Source of the DNA: Streptomyces tanashiensis
GTDB lineage: Bacteria; Actinomycetota; Actinomycetes; Streptomycetales; Streptomycetaceae
Reading direction: 5' to 3'
DNA length: 64,000 nt
Assembly (NCBI RefSeq): GCF_014648895.1
Contig: NZ_BMRZ01000019.1
Coordinates: forward strand, 111,481-175,480
Positions within the stretch are counted from its first letter, which is position 1, and every line of letters begins with the position of its first letter. A program made the position numbers and the translations under genes. This document shows, one piece after another, positions 25,306 through 33,889 of the stretch. A model generated the notes under the pieces. That model did no database searches, was not told where the DNA came from, and was given only the letters and a program-made list of their open reading frames with translations.

Positions 25306-28300
25306 TCAGCGCAGTCGCTGGCTGATCACCTTCGAGACGCCGTCGCCCTGCATGGACACGCCGTACAGCGCGTCCGCGACCTCCATCGTCCGCTTCTGGT
25401 GCGTGATCACGATCAGCTGCGAGGACTCCTGGAGCTCCCGCATGATCCGGATCAGCCGCTGGAGATTGGTGTCGTCGAGCGCCGCCTCGACCTCGTCCAT
25501 CACATAGAACGGGCTGGGCCTGGCCTTAAAGATCGAGACCAGCAGCGCCACGGCGGTCAGCGAGCGCTCCCCGCCGGAGAGCAGCGAGAGGCGCTTGACC
25601 TTCTTGCCCGGAGGACGGGCCTCCACCTCGACGCCGGTGGTGAGCATGTTGTCCGGGTCGGTGAGGACGAGCCGGCCCTCGCCGCCCGGGAAGAGCCGCG
25701 AGAAGACGCCCTCGAACTCGCGGGCGGTGTCCCGGTAGGCCTCGGTGAAGACCTGCTCGACGCGCAGGTCGACCTCCTTCACGACCTGAAGCAGGTCGGT
25801 ACGGGTCTTCTTCAGGTCCTCCAGCTGCTCCGAGAGGAACCGGTGCCGCTCCTCCAGGGCCGCGAACTCCTCCAGGGCCAGCGGATTGACCTTGCCGAGC
25901 TGGTGGTACGCCCGTTCGGCGGCCTTCAGCCGCTTCTCCTGCTCCGAACGGACGAACGGCCGCGGGCGGACATCGGACGCCTCCTCCGGATCCCCCTCCG
26001 CCGTTGGCGCCGGGGGCACGGGCTGGTCCGGGCCGTACTCGGCGACCAGCGCGGTCGCCTCCACCCCGAACTCCTCCAGCGCCTTCGCCTCCAGCTGCTC
26101 GATCCGCAGCCGCTTCTCCGCGCCGAGCACCTCGCCCCGGTGCACGGAGTCCGTCAGCTTGTCGAGCTCGGCCTTGAGGTCCCTGCCCCGGGCCCGGGCG
26201 ACCGTCAGGCCCCGCTCCCGGTCGGCCCTCGCCGCCTCGGCCACCGCCCGCTCCCGCTCGGCGCGGACCAGCGAGACCTCCACATGGGCCAGGAGGGACC
26301 TGGCGCCGGCGCCGACCGCGCCCGCGACGCGCTCCTCGTGGCGCAGCCGGGCCCGGCGCTGTTCGGCACGCGCGCGTGCCTCCCGTTCGGCGCGGGCGGC
26401 CCGGTCGAGCGAGTCGGCCCGCCCGGCGAGCGCCTTGACCCGCTCCTCGTGGGTACGGACCTGGAGCCGCGCCTCCATCTCGGTCTGGCGCGCGTTGGAG
26501 CCGTCGATCGCGAGCCGGTCGCGCGTGGAGGTGTCGGGCTCGTCCTCGGCCGGCATCTCCTCGGCCACGAGGAGCCGTTCGGTCAGCTCCTCGGCCTCGG
26601 CGGCGGCCTTCTCCAGCGCCTCCTGGGCACGGGCGGCGGCCGCCGCGGTGCGCTCGGCCTCCCCCGCCGCTCCCCTGGCCTGCCCGGCGAGCCGCCCGAG
26701 CCGCTGCGCGACGGCGGACCTCTCGCGCTCACCGGCCCGGCGGCGGGTGTCGAGCTCCTCGACGAGCGACGCGGCGGCGCGGCGGCGCTCCCCGGCCTCG
26801 TCGCGCGCGGCGGCGGACTCCTCGCACAGGACGCCCAGTTCGTCGAGCTCGGCGGCGGCCTCGGCGACCGAGGCCTGGACCTCCAGGAGGCTGGGCGCGC
26901 CGGCGGAGCCGCCCTGCGCGAAGTGCGCCCCGAGCAGGTCGCCTTCGGCGGTGACGGCGGTCAGCGCGGGCCGGGTCCTGACCAGCTCGGCGGCCTCGTC
27001 GAGGTCACCGACGACCACGATCCCGGCGAGCAACCGGCGGACGGCGCCCAGGAGTTCGGCGGGTCCGCGGACCAGATCGGCGGCGTACGGGTGTCCTTCG
27101 GCCGGCTCGGAGGCCCCGGCCGGGATCGGCTCGGGGGTGCCCGCCAGGATCAGGGAGGCCCGGCCCGCGTCCTGCTTGCGCAGCAGGCGCAGGGCCTCCG
27201 CGGCGGCGGAGGGCCCATCGGCGGCGAGCGCGTCGGCGGCCGCGCCGAGGGCGGCTGCGACGGGGATCTCGTACCCCGGGGTGACGGTGAGGAGTTCGGC
27301 CGCCGGGCCGAGGATTCCGCTGAGCCCCGCGGAGAGCAGCGCTCCCGTGCCGTCCTTGCGGCGCAGCCCGAGGGCGAGGGTGTCGTGCCGGGCCCGGGTC
27401 GCGGCGCGGCGGCGCTCGGCGTCGGCGGCGGCCTCGCGGGCGGCGCTCAGCGCGGCCTCCGCGTCGGCGAGTTCGCGGCGGGCGGCCTCGTACCGCTCGC
27501 TCTGCTCGGTGTCCTCCGCGTCGAGGCCGTCGACCTCGGCCTTGAGCTGCTCGTACTCCTCCTGGGCGGCGGCGGCCCGCTCCGCGGCCTCGTCTCGGGC
27601 GGCGGCGAGCCGGTCGATCTCGGCCTGGGCGGAGGCGGCGCGCGAGCGGGCCGCGTTGGCCTGGCCGTGGAGCCGGGCGAGGCCCTCGCGCCGGTCGGCG
27701 ATGGCACGGGCCAGGTCCTTGAGGCGGCGCTCCTCGGCCGCGAGGGTCCGCTCCAGGTCCGCGCGGTGGGCGACGGTGTCCTCCAGGGCGCGCTCGGCGG
27801 CCTCCAGGGCGGCTTCGAGCTCCGCCTCCTGTTCACGGACGCGGGCGGCCTCGCGCTCCAGGTCCTCCGGGTCGCGGCCGCGGCGTTCCTCGGCGGGTGC
27901 GGCGGTGGCGCTCTTCACGCGCGCGTCGGCCAGGGAGACGGTGCCCCGGACGCGCTCGGCGAGCTGGGAGAGGGCGTACCAGTTCTGCTGCGCGCGCTCC
28001 AGACGGGGCACGAGGGTGCGGGCCTCCGCCTCCAGACCGGCCTCCTCGGCGAGGGCGGCGCGCAGTTCGGCCTCGGTGGCCTCCTTGCGGGCGAGCAGCG
28101 CCGCCTCGTCGGCGACCTCCGCCGTGAGCGCCTGCTGGAGCCGGACGAGGTCGTCGGCGAGAAGGCGGAGCCGGGCGTCGCGGAGATCGGACTGGATGAC
28201 GACGGCGCGGCGGGCGACGGCGGCCTGCCGGCCCAGCGGCTTGAGCTGGCGGCGGAGTTCGTCGGTGAGGTCCTGCACGCGCGCGAGGTTGGCCTGCATC

Positions 28301-28848
28301 GCGTCCAGTTTCCGCAGCGCCTTCTCTTTCCGCTTGCGGTGCTTGAGGACGCCGGCGGCCTCCTCGATGAAGGCGCGCCGGCCCATCGGGTCGGCGTGCA
28401 GCACCGAGTCGAGCTGTCCCTGTCCGACGATGACGTGCATCTCGCGTCCGATGCCGGAGTCGGAGAGCAGGTCCTGGAAGTCGAGCAGGCGGCAGGTGTC
28501 GCCGTTGATCTGGTACTCGCTGCTGCCGCCGCGGAACATGATCCGGGTGAGGGTGACCTCGGCGTAGTCGATGGGCAGCGCGCCGTCGGAGTTGTCGATG
28601 GTCAGCGAGACCTCGGCGCGGCCGAGCGGGGGGCGCCCGGTCGTGCCGGCGAAGATGACGTCCTCCATCTTGCCGCCGCGCAGCGACTTGGCGCCCTGCT
28701 CGCCCATGACCCAGGAGAGGGCGTCCACCACGTTGGACTTGCCCGATCCGTTGGGGCCCACGACACAGGTGATTCCCGGCTCGAACCGCAGCGTGGTGGC
28801 CGAGGCGAACGACTTGAATCCGCGGAGGGTCAGGGCCTTGAGGTGCAC
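25306..28848 (-). CDS. smc: chromosome segregation ATPase SMC
   Basis: An 1180-residue condensin core protein that compacts and segregates chromosomes. Walker A GPNGSGKS is at 31-38; long Ala/Glu/Arg-rich coiled coils flank a hinge near residues 510-640; the C-terminal head has the signature LSGGERSLTAVALL and Walker B FYVMDEVEAALDD. The GTG at 28848 gives the conserved start VHLKALTLRGFKSFA; upstream in-frame codons are not conserved-looking. Its partner genes scpA and scpB are not in this window. Confidence 0.96.
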   Translation of the reverse strand: MHLKALTLRGFKSFASATTLRFEPGITCVVGPNGSGKSNVVDALSWVMGEQGAKSLRGGKMEDVIFAGTTGRPPLGRAEVSLTIDNSDGALPIDYAEVTLTRIMFRGGSSEYQINGDTCRLLDFQDLLSDSGIGREMHVIVGQGQLDSVLHADPMGRRAFIEEAAGVLKHRKRKEKALRKLDAMQANLARVQDLTDELRRQLKPLGRQAAVARRAVVIQSDLRDARLRLLADDLVRLQQALTAEVADEAALLARKEATEAELRAALAEEAGLEAEARTLVPRLERAQQNWYALSQLAERVRGTVSLADARVKSATAAPAEERRGRDPEDLEREAARVREQEAELEAALEAAERALEDTVAHRADLERTLAAEERRLKDLARAIADRREGLARLHGQANAARSRAASAQAEIDRLAAARDEAAERAAAAQEEYEQLKAEVDGLDAEDTEQSERYEAARRELADAEAALSAAREAAADAERRRAATRARHDTLALGLRRKDGTGALLSAGLSGILGPAAELLTVTPGYEIPVAAALGAAADALAADGPSAAAEALRLLRKQDAGRASLILAGTPEPIPAGASEPAEGHPYAADLVRGPAELLGAVRRLLAGIVVVGDLDEAAELVRTRPALTAVTAEGDLLGAHFAQGGSAGAPSLLEVQASVAEAAAELDELGVLCEESAAARDEAGERRRAAASLVEELDTRRRAGERERSAVAQRLGRLAGQARGAAGEAERTAAAAARAQEALEKAAAEAEELTERLLVAEEMPAEDEPDTSTRDRLAIDGSNARQTEMEARLQVRTHEERVKALAGRADSLDRAARAEREARARAEQRRARLRHEERVAGAVGAGARSLLAHVEVSLVRAERERAVAEAARADRERGLTVARARGRDLKAELDKLTDSVHRGEVLGAEKRLRIEQLEAKALEEFGVEATALVAEYGPDQPVPPAPTAEGDPEEASDVRPRPFVRSEQEKRLKAAERAYHQLGKVNPLALEEFAALEERHRFLSEQLEDLKKTRTDLLQVVKEVDLRVEQVFTEAYRDTAREFEGVFSRLFPGGEGRLVLTDPDNMLTTGVEVEARPPGKKVKRLSLLSGGERSLTAVALLVSIFKARPSPFYVMDEVEAALDDTNLQRLIRIMRELQESSQLIVITHQKRTMEVADALYGVSMQGDGVSKVISQRLR

Positions 28849-28954
28849 TCCGGGGACTCTACCGGGGCCCGTGCGTTTCGCCCGCGACGGCGTGGGGCAG
28901 ATCCTCGGATGAGGAGGGGTGGTACGCGGGGGAAACAACGGGTGAAAGAGAGAA

Positions 28955-28972
28955 GGGACGCCGAGGCGCCCC
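28955..28972 (-). terminator. probable terminator of the small coiled-coil gene
   Basis: On the minus strand GGGGCGCC pairs with GGCGTCCC (one G-T pair) and is followed by TTCTCTCTTTC. A second, larger hairpin with arms CAGCTG-TCGTGCG and CGCACGA-TCAGCTG lies at 28982-29020, between this one and the small gene. Confidence 0.5.
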
Positions 28973-29080
28973 TTGCAGGTCCAGCTGTCGTGCGCGTGCG
29001 TCGATCCGCACGATCAGCTGTGTGGGTGTCCGGCTGCGCCGACGAGAATGCTTTCCACCTGGCCCCTGGGGGCTGGGTTG

Positions 29081-29299
29081 TCAGGTGAGCGCAGGCTCTG
29101 CCTGGGGTACGTCGAGGTCGATGCTGTTCAGCAGCGACTCTCCCTGGTGCTGAGCGGCGGCAGCGGCGAGCGTGTCGTTCTCGGACTGGATCCGTACCAG
29201 CTCGGATTCGAGGTCCTGGACGCGCTGCTGAAGCCGTCGCATCTCGGCGAGGAGTCGCGGGTCGGAGCCGCCGACGTAACCGAGAAGCGCCTTTGCCAT
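29081..29299 (-). CDS. small coiled-coil protein of unknown function
   Basis: A 72-residue acidic protein. It starts MAKALLGYVGGSDPRLLAEM and continues with a heptad-rich helix (RLQQRVQDLESELVRIQSEN) and a short tail SIDLDVPQAEPALT. The ATG at 29299 has GGAGG about 10 nt upstream. I do not recognise a described function. It lies upstream of smc on the same strand, separated by hairpins, and its leader contains a tRNA-like segment. Confidence 0.75.
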   Translation of the reverse strand: MAKALLGYVGGSDPRLLAEMRRLQQRVQDLESELVRIQSENDTLAAAAAQHQGESLLNSIDLDVPQAEPALT

Positions 29300-29688
29300 G
29301 ATGGATGGTCCTCCACAATGAGTGACCGACCGAAGCGGTGTGGGTCGTGAGGGATTCGCACCCGCGGTGCTCGGCAGTACTGCTTGTCGTGCCGGTTCCA
29401 CTGCCAAACAGCTAAGGTGCGCGGGGATTCCAGCGTCTCACCAAAAAGTTTGACGGTCAACACGATCACGCCCCGTTTGAAGGGCTACCGAGGAGTCCAC
29501 GGCCGCTCAGCGGGCGGCGGGGCCTTCGAACTCGGTGCCTCGGGGGCGTCGCGATCATCCTTACCGGGCAGCCTTGCACGCTCGGCGTCAGTTGGCAACC
29601 ATCAGGCGGTTCGCTGGTCACACCCCTGTTACCGCCCGTCCGCCCGGCACCGCTCTGGGTCACCGGGCGGGGTGTCGGAGCGTGATCG
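29300..29688. other. leader region of the small coiled-coil gene
   Basis: 389 bp between the small coiled-coil gene and acylphosphatase. It contains the tRNA-like segment (29341-29420) and an 11-bp palindrome TTGACGGTCAA (29450-29460, imperfect only at its centre). The remainder shows no gene I can support. Confidence 0.5.
29341..29420 (-). other. tRNA-like segment without acceptor stem
   Basis: On the minus strand the segment has a D-arm-like TTAGCTGTTTGGCAG, a CGGCA/TGCCG stem with a 13-nt loop in the anticodon-arm position, a GCACC-GCG-GGTGC hairpin, and a T-arm-like GGGTGCGAATCCC. The ends do not pair into an acceptor stem, so it is not a normal tRNA. It lies 42 bp upstream of the small coiled-coil gene and may be part of its leader RNA. 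Confidence 0.4.
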
Positions 29689-29970
29689 TCAGCGGATGGC
29701 GAATCCGTCGTAGCCGCCGCGCGGGGTGTCCCAGATCTCAGTCACACCGTCCACGCGTCCGGGTGTGTCGTCGGAGTGGAGCCAGTCGAGCAGACGGTGG
29801 CAATTCTCACGCGACCCCTCGGCCACGACCTGCACCCGGCCGTCGTCGAGGTTCAGGGCGAAGCCCACCAGGCCACCGATCTCCAAGGCGTTTGCCCTGG
29901 TGAACCAGCGGAAGCCCACTCCCTGTACCCGACCGCGCACCCAGGCGGTCATCCGTGCGTCGTCACTCAT
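29689..29970 (-). CDS. acyP: acylphosphatase
   Basis: A 93-residue acylphosphatase, which hydrolyses carboxyl-phosphate bonds such as acetyl phosphate. The active-site loop GRVQGVGFRWFTR (about 13-25) carries the catalytic arginine, and GFALNLDDGRVQVVAEG supplies the catalytic asparagine. The length is typical of the family. Confidence 0.95.
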   Translation of the reverse strand: MSDDARMTAWVRGRVQGVGFRWFTRANALEIGGLVGFALNLDDGRVQVVAEGSRENCHRLLDWLHSDDTPGRVDGVTEIWDTPRGGYDGFAIR

Positions 29971-30162
29971 GACTGCACGCTAGCGGGCGGATTGCCAGAT
30001 CAGCACATCGCCCCTGCTTCTCATGGACTACAGTCCCGACCGAACACGCCTCACCCGTTCGGGCGCGCACCGTTCGACTGCCGTTCCGGACCGGTACCGA
30101 CAGCAAAGATCAGCAAAGCCCGGCAAAGAGCCAGCGAAGACCAGCAGAGGAAGGCAGGGCAG

Positions 30163-31089
30163 ATGGGACGCCACCGTCGCTCCGGCGCCGCACCCGCCGC
30201 AGAAGACTACGCGGCCGGTTCGGGCCGCCCCGACCGGGGTGCCCGTCGCCGCCGGCCCGTGCGCAACGGCCTGCTCGGCGCCTCCGCGGCCGTGGCGGTC
30301 GGCGCCGTCGCCGTCGCCTCGGGTCTGCTCCCCGGCGGGGACACGTTCACCGTCGGAAGCGCCGGTACGAGCGAGCGCCAGGTCCAGACCCGGCAGGCCC
30401 CGGAGCTGACGACGCAGGGCGGGGCGACGCAGACCCCGACCGGCACGGGCACCGGGACGGACACGGGCAGAGCCCGCACCTCCCCCGTGGCGGCCCCGTC
30501 CGCGAAGCCGAGCCCGAAGGTCACCCCGAAGGCGAAGCCGAAGCCGACCCCCACTCCGACCCCGACCAGGACGAGGACGAAGGCGCCCGCCCCGAAGCCC
30601 GTGCCCACGAAGGCCTCGGCCGCGCCCACGACGAAGGCGCCCGCGCCGAAGCCGGACCCGACCACGGCGGCGCCGACGGCGAAGGCCCCGGTCACCTCCA
30701 CCGCCGACCGGAGCGAGGCCGCCGAGGCCGAGGTCCTCCGGCTGGTCAACGCCGAACGCGCCAAGGTGGGCTGCACCCCGGTCCGCGCCGACGCGCGGCT
30801 CGCGTCCCTGGCCGGCGCGTTCAGCGCGGACATGGCCACCCGGGGCTTCTTCGACCACACCGACCCGGACGGCGACACCCCGTGGGCCCGGGCGGAGCAG
30901 GCCGGCGTCACGGGCATGGGCGGCGAGAACATCGCGCGCGGCCAGGTGGACGCGGCGGCGGTCATGGCGTCCTGGATGAACAGCGACGGCCACCGCGCCA
31001 ACATCCTGAACTGCGACTTCACCACCCTGGGCGTGGGCGTCGCCTTCGGCGACGGCGGCCCCTGGTGGACCCAGGACTTCGGCTACTGA
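30163..31089 (+). CDS. secreted CAP/SCP-domain protein
   Basis: A 308-residue exported protein. A basic head (RRRRPVRNG) precedes a hydrophobic segment near residues 38-57, so it is secreted or membrane-anchored. Then comes a 110-residue Pro/Thr/Lys-rich linker (repeats such as KAPAPKP), and a C-terminal CAP domain: EAEVLRLVNAERAKVGC, GFFDHTDPDGDTPWARAE, GENIARGQ and MNSDGHRANILN. Bacterial CAP proteins of this type (YkwD-like) are of unclear role in the cell wall or outside. The ATG at 30163 is chosen from the basic start MGRHRRSG. Confidence 0.87.
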   Translation: MGRHRRSGAAPAAEDYAAGSGRPDRGARRRRPVRNGLLGASAAVAVGAVAVASGLLPGGDTFTVGSAGTSERQVQTRQAPELTTQGGATQTPTGTGTGTDTGRARTSPVAAPSAKPSPKVTPKAKPKPTPTPTPTRTRTKAPAPKPVPTKASAAPTTKAPAPKPDPTTAAPTAKAPVTSTADRSEAAEAEVLRLVNAERAKVGCTPVRADARLASLAGAFSADMATRGFFDHTDPDGDTPWARAEQAGVTGMGGENIARGQVDAAAVMASWMNSDGHRANILNCDFTTLGVGVAFGDGGPWWTQDFGY

Positions 31090-31224
31090 GGTTCCCGCAG
31101 GTCAAAGCGTATTTCTTGAGGTGGGCCGTCCCGGGCCGTGAATTCGGCACCGGGGCGGCCCACACCGCGTTCCGGTGGCCGTGGCCGAACTGCGGGGCGG
31201 CGCACCGCGTGTGACCCTGCCCCT

Positions 31225-32724
31225 GTGAACATCCAGGAACAGGGTGCGGCCGCCGAAGGCGCCGGCACGGCGGCCCCGGCGGCCGTGCTCATCGCGACCT
31301 GCGTCTCGACCTTGGTCGTCAACGCGAACACCTCGGCGGTGAGCATCCTGCTGCCGGCGATCAGTGAGGACACCGGCATGTCCCTGGACGCCCTGCAGTG
31401 GGCCGTCACCGGGTATTCGCTGGTCGGAGCGGCGGTGATCGTCACCTCGGGGGCCCTCGGCGACGTGTTCGGACGACGGCTGGTCTTCCTGGGCGGCCTG
31501 GTGCTGTTCATCGTCTCGTGCGTGCTCATCGCGCTCTCCGACAGCGGAGGCGGGGTGATCGCGGGCCGGGCGATCCAGGGGGCGGCGGGGGCGACGATCC
31601 TGGCCTGTGGGATGAGCCTGCTGTCCGTGTCCACCTCGGGGGAAGGGCAGGTCCGGGCGGTGACGCTGTGGGGTGGCGCGTCGGCGGTGGGCGCCGCGGC
31701 CGGGCCGTTGCTCGGTGGTCTGCTGGTGGACGGCACGGGCTGGCAGGGCCTGTTCTGGATCGATGCGGCGGTGGCGCTCGCCTGCGTACCGATCACGTTG
31801 AAGGGGGTCGCCGAGTCCCGCGATCCGACGCGCAGCCGCTCGATCGACTTCGCGGGGACGGTACTGATCGCCGCCGTCCTCGCCCCGGCGCTCCTCGCGC
31901 TCAGCGAGGGGGCGGAGTGGGGCTGGACCTCGGCCGCGGTGCTGGGGTGCTTCGCGGTGGCGGCGGTGTCGTGCGTGGCGTTCGTCGCGGTGGAGCGGCG
32001 GGTCGAGGCACCACTGGTCGACCTGCGGCTGCTGAAGGACCGCGTACTGATCGGGGCGACGGTCGGGATCCTGCTGAGCGCGGGCGTCATCAACGGTCTG
32101 ATGTATCTGGTCAGCCTCTACTTCCAGAACCCCGCCACGCTCGCGCTGAGCCCGTTCGAGGCGGGCCTGGCCACGCTGCCCGCGACGGTGGGTCTGATCG
32201 CGGTCACGCCCCTGGTCCCCCGGATGGTCCAACTGCTCGGCATCGGACCCGTGATCGCTCTCGGCTTCGCGGCGGCGACGGCCGGTTGCGTGCTGCTGGT
32301 CTTCGTCCAGGGCGACTGGCGGTACGCGGCGTTCGTCCTGCCGCTCGTGCTCCTGGCCGCGGGTCTGGGGTTCGTCAACGGTCCGGCGAGTTCGGCGTCC
32401 ACGTCGACGGTGTCCGCCGCCGACGTCGGAGCGGCCTCCGGCATCTCGAACATGGCGCGCTACATCGGTGCCGCGGCGTTCACGGCGGCCGTGGCGACGG
32501 TCAACGCGACGGTGGGAGCGGATCGGCTCGCGGAGGGGGACGGGGCGGCGGACGCCCTGGCGGCCGGTCTGTCCGGCGCGTGCCTGCTGCTCGCGATCGC
32601 CTCCGGGGTGGGCATGCTGCTGTCGGTCCTGGCGGTCCGGGCCCGCCGGCGCCGGGTCGGACCGGGCGCCTACGGAGCGGCCGCGGCGTCCCACGCGCAC
32701 ACCGTCCACGTCGGCGGCACATGA
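31225..32724 (+). CDS. MFS drug-exporter-like transporter (DHA2, 14 spans)
   Basis: A 499-residue proton antiporter with about 14 spans. It shows NTSAVSILLPAISED, the GALGDVFGRRLVFLGG loop motif and GRAIQGAAGATILACGMSLL, typical of DHA2 multidrug exporters. The GTG at 31225 is a guess, since no clear ribosome-binding site is seen; an upstream ATG at 31138 would add 29 non-conserved-looking residues. No regulator gene is directly attached. It may be an accessory gene in this otherwise core stretch. Confidence 0.82.
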   Translation: MNIQEQGAAAEGAGTAAPAAVLIATCVSTLVVNANTSAVSILLPAISEDTGMSLDALQWAVTGYSLVGAAVIVTSGALGDVFGRRLVFLGGLVLFIVSCVLIALSDSGGGVIAGRAIQGAAGATILACGMSLLSVSTSGEGQVRAVTLWGGASAVGAAAGPLLGGLLVDGTGWQGLFWIDAAVALACVPITLKGVAESRDPTRSRSIDFAGTVLIAAVLAPALLALSEGAEWGWTSAAVLGCFAVAAVSCVAFVAVERRVEAPLVDLRLLKDRVLIGATVGILLSAGVINGLMYLVSLYFQNPATLALSPFEAGLATLPATVGLIAVTPLVPRMVQLLGIGPVIALGFAAATAGCVLLVFVQGDWRYAAFVLPLVLLAAGLGFVNGPASSASTSTVSAADVGAASGISNMARYIGAAAFTAAVATVNATVGADRLAEGDGAADALAAGLSGACLLLAIASGVGMLLSVLAVRARRRRVGPGAYGAAAASHAHTVHVGGT

Positions 32725-32740
32725 TCGCGTGAACGCCCGA

Positions 32741-32771
32741 GGGCCCCGTCACCCTCATGGTGACGGGGCCC
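32741..32771. terminator. bidirectional terminator after MFS gene
   Basis: A 13-bp perfect stem (GGGCCCCGTCACC at 32741-32753, complement at 32759-32771) between the convergent MFS and flavodoxin-like genes. Confidence 0.85.
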
Positions 32772-32791
32772 TTCCGCAGGACGCGGGGGTG

Positions 32792-33376
32792 TCAGACGGC
32801 GGCCTTGCCGGCCGCGAAGGTGCGGGCCGTGGCGGCGACGCGGCGGCCGAGGTGCTCGGCGGTGGCGACGTCGGCCTTGTGGACGCCCTCGGGGCCCTGG
32901 TCGGTGTGGGTCTGGGCGCCGGCGCCGGAGAAGAAGCCGAGGCGGTTGAGGTCGTTCTCGGAGGCCTCGCTGCTGTTCCAGCCGGGCTTCAGGCCCAGGT
33001 TGACCCAGGTCATGCCGTGCTGGCCGGCGAGGGTCTGGAAGAACTGCAGGGTGTGCAGCTTGTCGCCGCTCTTGGAGCCGGAGTTGGTGAAGCCCGCGGC
33101 GAGCTTGTCCAGCCAGGCGTCGGTGAACCAGCGCTTCGAGGTGGCCTCGGCGAACTGGTGGAAGGCGCCGGAGGCGGTGCCCATGTAGGTCGGCGAGCCG
33201 AAGACGATCGCGTCGGAGGCGTCGAGGAGCTCCCACTCGGCGTCGGTGATCTCGTCGACCTTGATCAGGTGGACGGTGGCGCCCGCGTCGGCGGCGCCGT
33301 CACGGACGGCCTCGGCCAGGACGGCGGTGTGGCCGTAACCGGAGTGGTAGGCGATGGAGACGACGGGCGTGGTCAC
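32792..33376 (-). CDS. flavodoxin-like NAD(P)H-dependent reductase (WrbA-like)
   Basis: A 194-residue flavodoxin-fold protein that should bind FMN. The phosphate loop SIAYHSGYGHTAVLAEAV lies at the start, followed by AIVFGSPTYMGTASGAFHQF and AGFTNSGSKSGDK. The GTG at 33376 has GGAG 7 nt upstream. It is divergent from an HxlR-type regulator, a pairing usual for redox- or electrophile-responsive quinone reductases. Confidence 0.85.
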   Translation of the reverse strand: MTTPVVSIAYHSGYGHTAVLAEAVRDGAADAGATVHLIKVDEITDAEWELLDASDAIVFGSPTYMGTASGAFHQFAEATSKRWFTDAWLDKLAAGFTNSGSKSGDKLHTLQFFQTLAGQHGMTWVNLGLKPGWNSSEASENDLNRLGFFSGAGAQTHTDQGPEGVHKADVATAEHLGRRVAATARTFAAGKAAV

Positions 33377-33433
33377 AGAGTGCTCCTCGAAGGGGTGTGC
33401 GGGGTATGACCAGAAGTAGAGCACTAACTTTTG

Positions 33434-33459
33434 GATAGCGCAAGCCTGTAGATAGCGCA
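33434..33459. promoter_or_regulatory. direct repeat GATAGCGCA, candidate HxlR operator
   Basis: Two exact copies of GATAGCGCA (33434-33442 and 33451-33459), 17 bp apart start to start, lie between the divergent reductase and HxlR genes. They are good candidates for the regulator's binding site. Confidence 0.5.
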
Positions 33460-33498
33460 CCCGTGGCAGTAAGCGCTGCGCGAGAGTACGGTGGACCC

Positions 33499-33885
33499 AT
33501 GACTGACGACCTCGCCTACGACGTGTTCGCGCGCGCCTGCCCCTCGCGCGGCACGCTGGAGCACGTGACGGGCCGCTGGGGCAGCCTCACCCTGGGCGCC
33601 CTGCACGAAGGGACGTTCCGCTTCAACGAGCTGCGGCGCCGGGTCGACGGCGTGAGCGAGAAGATGCTGTCGCAGACCCTGCACGCCCTGGAGCGCGACG
33701 GCCTCGTCCACCGCGAGGCCCAGCCCACGAACCCGCCGCGGGTCGACTACCGGCTCACCCCGCTCGGCCGCGAGATCGCGGACCGGCTGATCGGCCTGAT
33801 CGAGCTGGTGGAGGGGCGGATGCCCCAGGTGGAGGCGGCGCGCGAGAGTTACGACGCGGAGCGCGCGGCCCCCGTCACGGCCTGA
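33499..33885 (+). CDS. HxlR family winged-helix regulator
   Basis: A 128-residue one-domain regulator. It has the HxlR core: ACPSRGTLEHVTGRWGSLTL (with the N-terminal cysteine that some members use as a redox switch), RFNELRRRVDGVSEKMLSQT and LTPLGREIADRL. It probably controls the divergent flavodoxin-like gene and itself. The ATG at 33499 has a weak upstream GGTGGA. Confidence 0.87.
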   Translation: MTDDLAYDVFARACPSRGTLEHVTGRWGSLTLGALHEGTFRFNELRRRVDGVSEKMLSQTLHALERDGLVHREAQPTNPPRVDYRLTPLGREIADRLIGLIELVEGRMPQVEAARESYDAERAAPVTA

Positions 33886-33889
33886 GAGC

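Noticed and set aside
25291..29088. A 1265-codon open frame antisense to smc
   Set aside because: Composition is a shadow of the coiled-coil gene, with no domain; SMC motifs are on the other strand.
29341..29420. Calling the tRNA-like segment a tRNA gene
   Set aside because: No acceptor stem and an abnormal anticodon arm; kept only as a tRNA-like element.
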